The notes beneath the pieces are model-generated. The model did no database searches. It had not been told where the DNA came from and saw only the letters and a program-made list of their open reading frames with translations. From Pseudomonadota bacterium (lineage in GTDB: Bacteria; Pseudomonadota; Gammaproteobacteria; Burkholderiales; Burkholderiaceae_C): 64,000 bases of DNA. The stretch is from contig JAEWIF010000006.1 of the NCBI GenBank assembly GCA_023387335.1, positions 124,001 to 188,000 on the forward strand. Reading direction: 5' to 3'. Shown here one piece after another: positions 49,146-56,302 of the stretch (the first letter of the stretch is position 1; each line of letters opens with the position of its first letter). The translations under genes and the position numbers were made by a program.

Positions 49146-50147
49146 ATGACCGGCCCGCAGCTGCGCTTCGAAGCCCGCCTCGCGCGGGCTTGTCGTTTGC
49201 TCCTCGCCGCCGCCATCGTGCTGGTGGCGAGCGGCTGCGCGCAGATGGTTCCGCAGACCATGGCGCTGCGCACCGGCTGGCCCGCCGGCGTTCCGCAGAC
49301 AGGGCAGGTCGACGGCGTTCCCTTCTTTCCCCAGGACGAGTACCAGTGCGGCCCGGCCGCGCTCGCGACCGTGCTGGCCTTCAGCGGCGTACCCATCACG
49401 CCCGAGCCGCTGGTCTCGCAGGTGTACGTGCCCGCACGGCGCGGCAGCCTGCAGCTGGAGATGCTGGCCGCGGCGCGCCGCCACGGCCGCGTGTCGTACG
49501 TGCTCGCGCCGCGCTACGGCGACCTGCTGCGCGAAGTCGCGGCGGGCAATCCGGTGCTGGTGCTGCAGGACGTGGGCGCGCTGGCGCAGCAGTGGCACTA
49601 CGCCGTGGTCAACGGGTTCGACTACCCGAGCGGCACCGTGTACCTGCGCTCGGGCACGGTGGCGAAGCTGGAGATGCCCTTCACCGCCTTCGAGCGCAGC
49701 TGGATGAAGAGCGGCTACTGGGCCATGGTGGTGACGCCGCCCGACCGCATCCCCGCCACCGCCACCGAGGACGCATGGGTCAACGCCGTGCTGGCGCTGG
49801 CGCGCGTGGGCACGCCGGAGCAGATGACCACCGCTTTCGCCACCGCGCTGGAGCGCTGGCCGGAGAACCTGGCCGCGGCCGTCGGCCTGGCCAACCAGTT
49901 CCACGCGCGCGGTTCGCTCGCGCGCGCGACCGAAGTGCTGCGCGAGGCGCGCCGGCGCCATCCCGACTCGGCCATCGTCGCCAACAACCTGGCCCAGGTG
50001 CTGTCCGACCAGGGCCAGCAGCGCGAGGCGCTCGCGCTCATCGAGCAGGCCGCGTCCGATCCATCCAACCCCTTCGCCTCCGAGATCCGCAGCACGCGCG
50101 AGTCCATCGTCGAGCGCATCAAGCGCGGCGGCGGGACGGCCCGGTAA
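49146..50147 (+). CDS. PA2778 family cysteine peptidase with TPR tail
   Basis: A 333-residue protein with a lipobox-like signal (VLVASGCAQ). It has a C39-like cysteine peptidase domain with EYQCGPAALATVLAFSG (catalytic Cys) and WHYAVVNGFDYPSG (His), and a C-terminal region of two or three TPR helices (VGLANQFHARGSLARATEVLREA). It is probably a periplasmic, membrane-anchored protease. It follows the PA2779 gene by 13 bases and forms the expected pair. Confidence 0.88.
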   Translation: MTGPQLRFEARLARACRLLLAAAIVLVASGCAQMVPQTMALRTGWPAGVPQTGQVDGVPFFPQDEYQCGPAALATVLAFSGVPITPEPLVSQVYVPARRGSLQLEMLAAARRHGRVSYVLAPRYGDLLREVAAGNPVLVLQDVGALAQQWHYAVVNGFDYPSGTVYLRSGTVAKLEMPFTAFERSWMKSGYWAMVVTPPDRIPATATEDAWVNAVLALARVGTPEQMTTAFATALERWPENLAAAVGLANQFHARGSLARATEVLREARRRHPDSAIVANNLAQVLSDQGQQREALALIEQAASDPSNPFASEIRSTRESIVERIKRGGGTAR

Positions 50148-50460
50148 GCGCGCGGACGGCGTCGCGTCCGGGTTCACGCCTACAGTCCTTCGGGTCCCCT
50201 GCCTGCGGCGCCGGACCGGCGCGCTGCCACACTGCAAGCGTGCCCGCCGGGGTGCCGCGCGACGAGACAGGTATCGGTCTTCCGCCACAGTGCGAAACGA
50301 ACGAACATTGTCCAGCGGCCACGGTGGGCCATTGCCTTTCCGCGCACCTCGCATTGCGACCTCGCGCACGAACTCACCTTCGCCGTCCACGCGCACCGGA
50401 TGCGTGCGCGCGCTGCGCCCACGCGCGCTGACGCCATTGCGCACCGCCCGCAGCGCGCTC
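50148..50460. other. Non-coding gap before the DUF4864 gene
   Basis: About 310 bases without a credible gene. Short frames on both strands have no ribosome site and look like GC-driven shadows. A CGCCTACA at 50175-50182 has no CTAnnnT partner at 20 bases. A patch near 50292-50310 (AAACGAACGAACATTG) is less GC-rich. Confidence 0.5.
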
Positions 50461-50495
50461 CGCCTACAGGCGGTGCCGGCCGCGCTGCCTACTCT
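50461..50495 (+). promoter_or_regulatory. Stress-type promoter of the DUF4864 gene (CGCCTACA-N20-CTACTCT)
   Basis: CGCCTACA (50461-50468) is followed after exactly 20 bases by CTACTCT (50489-50495). The gene start is 36 bases further on. The upstream box is identical to the one before ku. Confidence 0.62.
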
Positions 50496-50531
50496 GGCGA
50501 CATCCACCACCCCCACCCCCCGGGAGTTCCC

Positions 50532-50978
50532 ATGAACCGGCATCCCGCTCGATTCCTCGCCCTGATCGCCATGGCGCTGGCGGCACTCACTGTCCATGTG
50601 CGCGCCGTCGCGGCCGGACCGCTGGCGGATGACGAGGTGGACCGGGTGCGGGAGGTGATCGTCGCCCAGCTGTCGGCTTTGGCGCTCGACGATGCCGACA
50701 AGGCCTTCGAGACCGCCACGCCCGAGGTGCGCGCGGCGATCGGCAGCTCCAACCGCTTCCTCGCGATGGTGCGCGGCGCCTACCCGATGGTCTATCGCCC
50801 CGCCTCGGTGAGCTTCCACAAGCCCGAAGAGGAAGACGGCAGCGTGCTGCAGCTGGTCGAGATCAAGGACGGGAACGACAAGTCCTGGCTGGCGCTCTTC
50901 GCGCTGGAGCGGCAGCCCGACACCACCTGGCGCATCAGCGGCTGCGTGGTCGCCGAGAACCACTGGCAGTCGATCTGA
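50532..50978 (+). CDS. DUF4864 domain-containing secreted protein
   Basis: A 148-residue protein with a signal peptide (ALIAMALAALTVHVRAVAAG). The mature part matches the DUF4864 pattern (RVREVIVAQLSALALDDADKAF and FETATPEVRAAIG), and the C-terminal WRISGCVVAEN is typical. The role is unknown; it is thought periplasmic. It ends 10 bases from the convergent L,D-transpeptidase gene. Confidence 0.82.
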   Translation: MNRHPARFLALIAMALAALTVHVRAVAAGPLADDEVDRVREVIVAQLSALALDDADKAFETATPEVRAAIGSSNRFLAMVRGAYPMVYRPASVSFHKPEEEDGSVLQLVEIKDGNDKSWLALFALERQPDTTWRISGCVVAENHWQSI

Positions 50979-50988
50979 GGCCCACGGA

Positions 50989-51618
50989 TCAGAGCTGGAC
51001 GAACAGCTCGCGCGCGCTCTGCGTTTCCGGCAACACGTACACCACGCCGCTGCGTGAACCGAGCAGCGGCTTCACCACGTCCAGGTAGAACGCCACCGGC
51101 ACCACCACGCAGCCGAGCGAAAGGCGCCGCTCCTGCGGCTGCGAGGAGGCCAGCCGCGCGGCGCGCGTCTTGTACGAGCGCCCGGGGCGCAGCCGGTGCA
51201 GCGCGAGCGCCTCGCCGTAGTCCAGCCACACCACGTGCTCGCCGTCGATGTTGCGGCCGGGCTGGGTGACGTAGCGTCCGGCCGGCGTGGTCTTGTCCTC
51301 GGGCGTCAGCGTGCCGTTCTGGGCCCGCTCGCCCACCCCCGGCGTGCTGCTGTCGCCCAGCGCCGCGCCCAGGATCACCGGCGTGGCGGCCAGGAGGCGC
51401 CCGTCGGCCTCGAACACGAACAGCCGGGCCGCTTTCTTGTCGACGATGAGGTAGGGCTTGCCGCCGGCGTCATCGCTGGCCTGCACCCGGGCGGCCATCT
51501 CGCGCGCGTCGGCCGAAGGGTTCTGCCGTTCGAAGTCCTGGTCCGGCGTGGCAGCCGAAGCCGCGAACGCGACCGCCCAGGCAGCGCACAGCGCCACCGC
51601 CTTGCTCTTCCATTGCAT
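50989..51618 (-). CDS. L,D-transpeptidase (YkuD domain), copy 1
   Basis: A 209-residue exported protein with a signal peptide (AAWAVAFAASAA) and a YkuD domain containing H141 (ALHRLRPG) and the catalytic motif RLSLGCVVV (Cys 170). L,D-transpeptidases crosslink peptidoglycan 3-3 or anchor proteins. The usual SHGC motif is changed to SLGC. It is paralogous to the next gene, and the two are read in the same direction. Confidence 0.88.
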   Translation of the reverse strand: MQWKSKAVALCAAWAVAFAASAATPDQDFERQNPSADAREMAARVQASDDAGGKPYLIVDKKAARLFVFEADGRLLAATPVILGAALGDSSTPGVGERAQNGTLTPEDKTTPAGRYVTQPGRNIDGEHVVWLDYGEALALHRLRPGRSYKTRAARLASSQPQERRLSLGCVVVPVAFYLDVVKPLLGSRSGVVYVLPETQSARELFVQL

Positions 51619-51630
51619 CCGAGTCCCCGC

Positions 51631-51734
51631 TCCCGCCTGCGGGCGGGATTCTTGTGGTCGAGCCGCGAGGAACGCGGCTCAGCTGCGGGGAATGCTAGCG
51701 CTGGGTCGGCACCCAGGCCCCGTCAGGCGGGGCC
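51631..51734. other. Cluster of three hairpins between the L,D-transpeptidase genes
   Basis: Three perfect GC-rich stems lie within 104 bases: TCCCGCC/GGCGGGA (51631-51648), GAGCCGCG/CGCGGCTC (51660-51680) and GGCCCCG/CGGGGCC (51716-51734). The last may end the upstream transpeptidase transcript; the other two would be in the leader of copy 1. No T-run follows any of them on the minus strand. Confidence 0.5.
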
Positions 51735-51768
51735 ATGGATGGGTTGAAGCGGGATGCCGTGCGCGATT

Positions 51769-52566
51769 TCACGCGGGCGCGGTGCGTGTGCCGCGCCACC
51801 GTGCAGCCACGTCGTACGAGCCGAACTGCTGCTGAGCCGAGCGCGTCTCGGGCAGCACGTAGATCGTGGCGCCGGTGCTGCGCACGGCCGGCAGCAGCGT
51901 TTCCTCGTAGAACGCCACCGGCAGGTTGATGCAGCCGAAGGAGATGCGGTTGTCGTCCGCGGTCGCGGAAGCCAGGCGCTCCAGGCGGCGCTCGGATTTC
52001 ACCAGGGGTCGCACGCGGTGCATGGACACAGCCAGGTCGTACGAGACCCAGACGATGTCCTCGCCGTGGCTGTTGACGCCGTGCTCGGCGACGAAGCGGC
52101 CGGCCGGCGTGGTCTTTTCCTCGGGCAGGATCTCCGACAGCGGCTTCTCGCCGATGCCGGGCACCGGGTCGTCGCCATGCGCCGCGCCGAGCAGCGCAGG
52201 CGTCTGCGCCACCAGCGCGCCCTGCGGGTCGAACAGCCAGACCCGCGCTTCATGCTTGTCGACGATCACGATGGAGCGGCCTTCCGCGTCGCCCGAATCG
52301 ATCGACCAGTCGGCCACGTGGCGCACGTCGTCGCTGGGGTGTTCCGCGCCGTAGGAGGCGAATTTCGGCCGGTGCGGTGCCGCCTTCGACCCGGGCGCTT
52401 CGGCCCTCGTGCCCGGTGCCGGCACCGGGGATTGCGGCTGTCCCAACCACCAGCCGACGGCGGCCGATGCGCCCAGGATCGCGGCGACCAGCGCCGCCCT
52501 CAGGCCCTCGCGGCGTTTGCGCGCGGGCCGCGCGGGCTGCGGATCGGGATTCGGCGGGTGGGGCAT
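51769..52566 (-). CDS. L,D-transpeptidase (YkuD domain), copy 2, membrane-anchored
   Basis: A 265-residue protein. It has a proline-rich cytoplasmic start, one membrane helix (LRAALVAAILGASAAVGWWLG), a Pro/Ala linker and a YkuD domain with H183 (SMHRVRPL) and the catalytic motif RISFGCINLP (Cys 212). It keeps the C-terminal LPETRSAQQQF, like copy 1's LPETQSARELF. The motif again lacks the His of SHGC. The tandem order suggests duplication with different anchoring. Confidence 0.88.
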   Translation of the reverse strand: MPHPPNPDPQPARPARKRREGLRAALVAAILGASAAVGWWLGQPQSPVPAPGTRAEAPGSKAAPHRPKFASYGAEHPSDDVRHVADWSIDSGDAEGRSIVIVDKHEARVWLFDPQGALVAQTPALLGAAHGDDPVPGIGEKPLSEILPEEKTTPAGRFVAEHGVNSHGEDIVWVSYDLAVSMHRVRPLVKSERRLERLASATADDNRISFGCINLPVAFYEETLLPAVRSTGATIYVLPETRSAQQQFGSYDVAARWRGTRTAPA

Positions 52567-52592
52567 GGCTGGGTGGGTCCGGCGAAGAAACG

Positions 52593-52621
52593 AAAAAGGG
52601 CGGGCCCGCAGGCCCGCCCTT
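52593..52621. terminator. Terminator between the Ser-rich gene and L,D-transpeptidase 2
   Basis: A perfect 11-base stem AAGGGCGGGCC / GGCCCGCCCTT with a four-base loop and AAAAA on its left flank (TTTTT on the minus strand). It follows the Ser-rich gene stop by 21 bases. Confidence 0.85.
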
Positions 52622-52642
52622 GCTTGTGGCGGGCGTTCCGCC

Positions 52643-53266
52643 TTAGTTGCGGTCGGCGCGGGCCGCGCGGCTGCCGCTCGTGTCGCTGGAGCTGCCCGAA
52701 CCCATCGTGCTGCTGCTCGGCGAGCTGGACGACGAGCTGGCGCTGCTGCCCGAGGTCGAGGGGCTGGCGCCCATCGTGCCGCTGCTGCTGCTGGGCGAGC
52801 TGGACGAGCTGGAGCTCGAGGACGGCGTGCTGGACGAGCCCGACGACGTCGAAGAAGACGGCGAGGCGGTCGAGGACGACGAGGACGGGGTGGAGCTCGA
52901 GCCGCTGGCGCCCATGGACGTGCCGCTGCTGCTCGGCGTGCTGGCCGACGAGCTGGACGAGTCGCTCGAGCCGCTGCTGGCGCTCGGGCTGGAAGTGCTC
53001 GGCGTGCTGCTGGAGGAAGAGCTGCTCGGGGTGCTCGAGCCGGAGGCGCCCATCGTGCCGGTCTGCGGAGTCGTGGTCGAACCCGTGGAAGCGCCCGCCG
53101 CCGGGCCCGCGCCGCCGGCGCTGCTGCTGCCGCTGCCCGTGGCCGCGGTGCCGCTACTGCCCGAGCCGCTGGTGCCGCCGCTCGCGCCGGCACTCTGGGC
53201 GAGGGCGTAGCCGCCGAAGGCCAGAGCGGCCGCGGCTGCCACGGTGGTAAGGGTGGTCTTGATCAT
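52643..53266 (-). CDS. Long Ser/Thr/Gly low-complexity secreted protein with MGAS words
   Basis: A 207-residue protein with a signal peptide (TTVAAAAALAFGGYALAQ) and then almost entirely Ser with Gly, Thr, Pro and Ala, ending GSRAARADRN. The word MGAS recurs three times at wide intervals (TMGASGSS, SMGASGSS, TMGASPST). It shares style and words with the short lipoproteins at 37.3-37.8 kb. No domain is recognisable. It may be an extracellular linker or a substrate for O-modification. It has its own terminator and a GTCCTACA box upstream. Confidence 0.7.
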   Translation of the reverse strand: MIKTTLTTVAAAAALAFGGYALAQSAGASGGTSGSGSSGTAATGSGSSSAGGAGPAAGASTGSTTTPQTGTMGASGSSTPSSSSSSSTPSTSSPSASSGSSDSSSSSASTPSSSGTSMGASGSSSTPSSSSSTASPSSSTSSGSSSTPSSSSSSSSSPSSSSGTMGASPSTSGSSASSSSSSPSSSTMGSGSSSDTSGSRAARADRN

Positions 53267-53340
53267 GTCTAGCTCCTTGATTCAACTGCCCACGAGGGGG
53301 ATCGGTTTTGAGGCGCCGGCAAGGGCGCCGGCTGGACCAA

Positions 53341-53399
53341 AGATTAGGTCCCCCCACACGAGCCTTGAAGTGAGCTTAGAACGGCAGGGCCTGTAGGAC
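53341..53399 (-). promoter_or_regulatory. Stress-type promoter element (GTCCTACA-N44-CTAATCT)
   Basis: GTCCTACA (53399-53392, minus) lies 44 bases before CTAATCT (53347-53341), upstream of the long Ser-rich gene. Unlike the other 42-44 base cases, the inner GACAG box is not present. Confidence 0.45.
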
Positions 53400-53421
53400 C
53401 GCCACTGTCACGATTTGCTGC

Positions 53422-53610
53422 TCAGTAGGCGCCCGCCGGGCCCTTCGGCATTGCCGCCGGTTCCCAGCTTTCGAACTGCAACGCGGGATTGGCGCACTCG
53501 CAGCCGAGGGCCAGGTCGTCGTCGAATGCCGAGGGGGAAAAGGCGTTCTCGCGCGCATCGCGCTGGTTCGCATCGCGAGGGGCCAGGATCTGTTGCAGCA
53601 GGCGCGACAT
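53422..53610 (-). CDS. Small hypothetical protein
   Basis: A 62-residue protein (MSRLLQQILAPRDANQRDAREN..., ending in GPAGAY) with good codon style and a GGGAAG ribosome site five bases upstream. There is a weak GTCCTACC box upstream (53708-53701) 44 bases from CATCATT. I recognise no family. Confidence 0.5.
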   Translation of the reverse strand: MSRLLQQILAPRDANQRDARENAFSPSAFDDDLALGCECANPALQFESWEPAAMPKGPAGAY

Positions 53611-53713
53611 GGTGCTTCCCTTTCGGCGGTTCCGCTTCCGCCTCGGGGAAATGATGGGCTGCTGAGCCAGGGCGCGGCATGGGCCACGGCCGCGCTCTGC
53701 GGTAGGACGGCGC

Positions 53714-53986
53714 CTACGCCTGAGCTTCGTGGCCGTCCGGACGCTCGGGCGGCTCGGTTTTCGAGACGCCGCGGATGTTGAGCGCCGCCAGCGCGACCTG
53801 CAGCGCGATGAGCGCCCAGGCGCCGTCATGCCAGCCCCATACGCCCCACAGCACGTTGCTGCCGAGGAACACCCAGAAGCCGATGTTGCGGCGCGACTTG
53901 TGGTTGGAGGCCACCAGCCAGGCGGCCAGCAGGCTGGCCGCCATCGCGGGCCACTGCAGCAGGTCGATCCACTCGGAGAAGTCCAT
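53714..53986 (-). CDS. Small membrane protein of unknown function
   Basis: A 90-residue protein with two or three hydrophobic helices (WPAMAASLLAAWLVAS, NIGFWVFLGSNVLWGVWGWHDGAW, LIALQVALAALNIRGV) and a polar tail. It starts 13 bases after the DUF808 gene upstream and is probably coupled to it. It is not similar to any family I can name with confidence. Confidence 0.65.
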   Translation of the reverse strand: MDFSEWIDLLQWPAMAASLLAAWLVASNHKSRRNIGFWVFLGSNVLWGVWGWHDGAWALIALQVALAALNIRGVSKTEPPERPDGHEAQA

Positions 53987-53999
53987 TCGTTCGATCCCG

Positions 54000-54914
54000 T
54001 CAGGCCGGCGCGCGCCGGCCGAAGGTGCGCCGCGCCAGCGCGACGCCGCCCATCACCACCGCGCCGGCGACGATGCCGATCACGGCATGCGCGAGCAGCG
54101 GCACCAGGAAACCGGCCACGGCCGGCAGCCCCTCGGCGGCGTGCTCCACGGCGTGCTCCAGCGGCGGCACGCCGTGCGCCAGGATGCTGCCGCCCACCAG
54201 GAACATGGCGACCGTGCCCGCGAGCGAGAGCGCCTTCATCAGCCAGGGCGCCGCGGCCACGATGCCGCGACCGACGGCGCGCCGCGCATCGGAGCCGGCG
54301 CGGGACAGCCACAGGCCCAGGTCGTCCAGCTTCACGATGGCGCCAACCAGGCCGTACACGCCCACCGTCATCAGCACGGCGATGCCGGCTATCACGGCGA
54401 CGCGCGTGAAAAGCGGCGCGTCGGCCACGGTGCCCAGCGCGATCACGATGATCTCGGCCGACAGGATGAAGTCGGTGCGCACCGCGCCCTTGATCTTCTC
54501 CTTCTCCAGCGCGACCGGGTCCACCGCGGGATCGGCCAGCGCCCGCTCCAGCGCCTTCACGCGGGCGCTCTCGTCCTCGTGGTGCAGGAAGCGGTGCGCC
54601 ACCTTCTCGAAGCCCTCGAAGCAAAGGTAGGCGCCGCCCACCATCAGCAGCGGCAGCACCGCCCACGGCGCGATGGCGCTGATCGCCAGCGCCGCGGGCA
54701 CCAGGATCAGCTTGTTGACCGCCGAGCCCTTGGCCACCGCCCACACCACCGGCAGCTCGCGGTCGGCGGCCACGCCGGACACCTGCTGCGCGTTGAGCGC
54801 GAGGTCGTCGCCCAGCACGCCGGCCGTCTTCTTGGCCGCCACCTTGGTGAGCAGCGAGACGTCGTCGAGGATGGTGGCGATGTCGTCCAGCAGGGCGAAG
54901 AAGCTCGAGGCCAT
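54000..54914 (-). CDS. DUF808 family membrane protein (YedI-like)
   Basis: A 304-residue inner-membrane protein with the DUF808 opening MASSFFALLDDIATILDDVSLLTKVAAKKTAGVLGDDLALNAQQ and about eight helices. The family is widespread and its function is not known. The next gene (a small membrane protein) follows within 13 bases. Confidence 0.9.
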   Translation of the reverse strand: MASSFFALLDDIATILDDVSLLTKVAAKKTAGVLGDDLALNAQQVSGVAADRELPVVWAVAKGSAVNKLILVPAALAISAIAPWAVLPLLMVGGAYLCFEGFEKVAHRFLHHEDESARVKALERALADPAVDPVALEKEKIKGAVRTDFILSAEIIVIALGTVADAPLFTRVAVIAGIAVLMTVGVYGLVGAIVKLDDLGLWLSRAGSDARRAVGRGIVAAAPWLMKALSLAGTVAMFLVGGSILAHGVPPLEHAVEHAAEGLPAVAGFLVPLLAHAVIGIVAGAVVMGGVALARRTFGRRAPA

Positions 54915-54953
54915 GGTTGTCGTGGTGTCGTGGCGGCGTGCCTATGATCGCTG

Positions 54954-55244
54954 ATGGACGAGCAAGGCGGCGTGACGAAGACCTGGCGCATCACGATCGG
55001 CGTGGACGGCCCCACGTTCGACGCGCGCGACGACCAGCCCCTGCTGCCCGCCGCCGAAGCCGCCGGCTTCGCGCTCGCGAGCTCCTGCCGCAACGGCACC
55101 TGCCGCACCTGCATGCGGCGCATGCTCTCGGGCGAGGTGCGCTACCGGATCGAGTGGCCCGGTCTCCTCGAAGAAGAAAAGCGCGAAGGCTGGGTGCTGC
55201 CCTGCGTGGCGCATCCCGCCGCGGACATCGTGCTGGACGCCTGA
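54954..55244 (+). CDS. 2Fe-2S ferredoxin-like protein
   Basis: A 96-residue protein with the plant-type cluster motif C45, C50, C53 (CRNGTCRTC) and C84 (LPCVAHP). It moves single electrons to oxygenases or other enzymes in the cytoplasm. A CTATGAT box ends five bases before the ATG, so the message may be almost leaderless. The obvious partner candidate in this window is the Rieske oxygenase at 34.3 kb, but that is only a guess. Confidence 0.88.
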   Translation: MDEQGGVTKTWRITIGVDGPTFDARDDQPLLPAAEAAGFALASSCRNGTCRTCMRRMLSGEVRYRIEWPGLLEEEKREGWVLPCVAHPAADIVLDA

Positions 55245-55279
55245 GGGCGGCACATCGTGCCGGCGTGAGGCGCGCGGCC

Positions 55280-55471
55280 TCACGTGTTGCCGGTGACGTA
55301 GGGGCCGCGCGGCTTGCGCTCTTCGCGCGCGGGATGCTGCTCGGCCTTGTCGTCGGGGTGGTGGATGGTGGCGTTGCTGCCCTCGGGCACCTCGTCCTTG
55401 TCGGGCGGGGGCAACTCGTGGGGCGGCATCGTGTCGGGCGCGGATGCGGGCTTGCTGATGGGCGCGTTCAT
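55280..55471 (-). CDS. Small hydrophilic protein
   Basis: A 63-residue polar protein (MNAPISKPASAPDTMPPHELPPPDKDEVP..., then REERKPRGPYVTGNT) with no hydrophobic segment. AAGGATT precedes the ATG. A textbook stress-type promoter, GTCCTACA-N20-CTAGAGT, lies just upstream. It resembles the hydrophilic small proteins at 38.5-39.2 kb in style. The function is unknown. Confidence 0.65.
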   Translation of the reverse strand: MNAPISKPASAPDTMPPHELPPPDKDEVPEGSNATIHHPDDKAEQHPAREERKPRGPYVTGNT

Positions 55472-55490
55472 GGGGAATCCTTCGCATCCG

Positions 55491-55525
55491 ACTCTAGGAA
55501 CCCGGCCATGGCCGTGCTGTAGGAC
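55491..55525 (-). promoter_or_regulatory. Stress-type promoter (GTCCTACA-N20-CTAGAGT)
   Basis: GTCCTACA (55525-55518, minus) is 20 bases from CTAGAGT (55497-55491), which lies 19 bases from the start codon of the 63-residue hydrophilic protein. This is the clearest copy, with both boxes exact. Confidence 0.65.
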
Positions 55526-55576
55526 GGCGGCGCATGGGCATTGCCGTGCAGCACCCGTGATGCATGATCCGGCCCC

Positions 55577-56302
55577 GTGAAATCCTTCCTCGTCGCGACC
55601 TTGGCGGGGGCCCTGCTGGGTCCGGCCGCTTCCTCCTTCGCCGCCTCGCCCGCGCCCTTCGAGGACAGCATGGCCCAGCGCACCGCGGCGTGCACGATCT
55701 GCCATGGTGCCCAGGGCCGCGCCGGCCCCGACGGCTACTACCCGCGCATCGCGGGCAAGCCGGCCGGCTACCTCTACAACCAGCTGCTCAACTTCCGCGA
55801 CGGCCGCCGCCACTACGGCCTGATGACGCGCCTGCTGGACCCGCTGTCGGAGCCCTACCTGCTGGAAATCGCCCAGCACTTCGCGCAGCTCGACCTGCCC
55901 TATGCGCAGCCGCCCGCGCCGCGCGCGACCGACGCGGTGCTCGAGCGCGGGCGCCGGCTCGCGCTGCAGGGCGACGCGGGCGCCAAGCTGCCCTCGTGCG
56001 CCAGCTGCCACGGCGAGGCGCTCACCGGCGTGATGCCGAACACGCCCGGGCTGCTGGGCCTGTCGCGTGATTACCTGAGCGCGCAGCTGGGCGCCTGGCG
56101 CACCGGCCTTCGCCGCGCGCACGCGCCGGACTGCATGGCGCAGGTGGCGCGCACGCTGCCGCCCGAAGACCTGACGGCGGTGGCCACCTGGCTGGCCGCG
56201 CAGCCCTTGCCCTCGCCGTCGCACGCGGCGGCGCAGCTCGCCCAGCCCGCGCCGCTGGAATGCGGCAGCGCGCGCCTGCCGGCCGGAAGGCAGAAGCCGT
56301 GA
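55577..56302 (+). CDS. Diheme cytochrome c
   Basis: A 241-residue periplasmic protein with a signal peptide and two CxxCH heme sites: CTICH at 39-43 and CASCH at 141-145. The rest matches cytochrome c4/c553-like electron carriers. It starts at a GTG and is translationally coupled to the triheme gene (GTGA overlap at its end). The pair resembles the membrane cytochrome subunits of periplasmic dehydrogenases, but no dehydrogenase subunit is next to it. Confidence 0.88.
   Translation: MKSFLVATLAGALLGPAASSFAASPAPFEDSMAQRTAACTICHGAQGRAGPDGYYPRIAGKPAGYLYNQLLNFRDGRRHYGLMTRLLDPLSEPYLLEIAQHFAQLDLPYAQPPAPRATDAVLERGRRLALQGDAGAKLPSCASCHGEALTGVMPNTPGLLGLSRDYLSAQLGAWRTGLRRAHAPDCMAQVARTLPPEDLTAVATWLAAQPLPSPSHAAAQLAQPAPLECGSARLPAGRQKP

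Noticed and set aside
50175..50182. Further CGCCTACA box as a promoter
   Set aside because: There is no CTAnnnT at 20 or 42-44 bases on the same strand, so it is treated as a chance match.
52647..53210. Acidic Leu/Glu/Asp-rich plus-strand frame opposite the Ser-rich protein
   Set aside because: The Ser-rich minus frame has a signal peptide, ribosome site and terminator; the acidic frame is the reverse complement of Ser codons. The same holds for 37538-37900.
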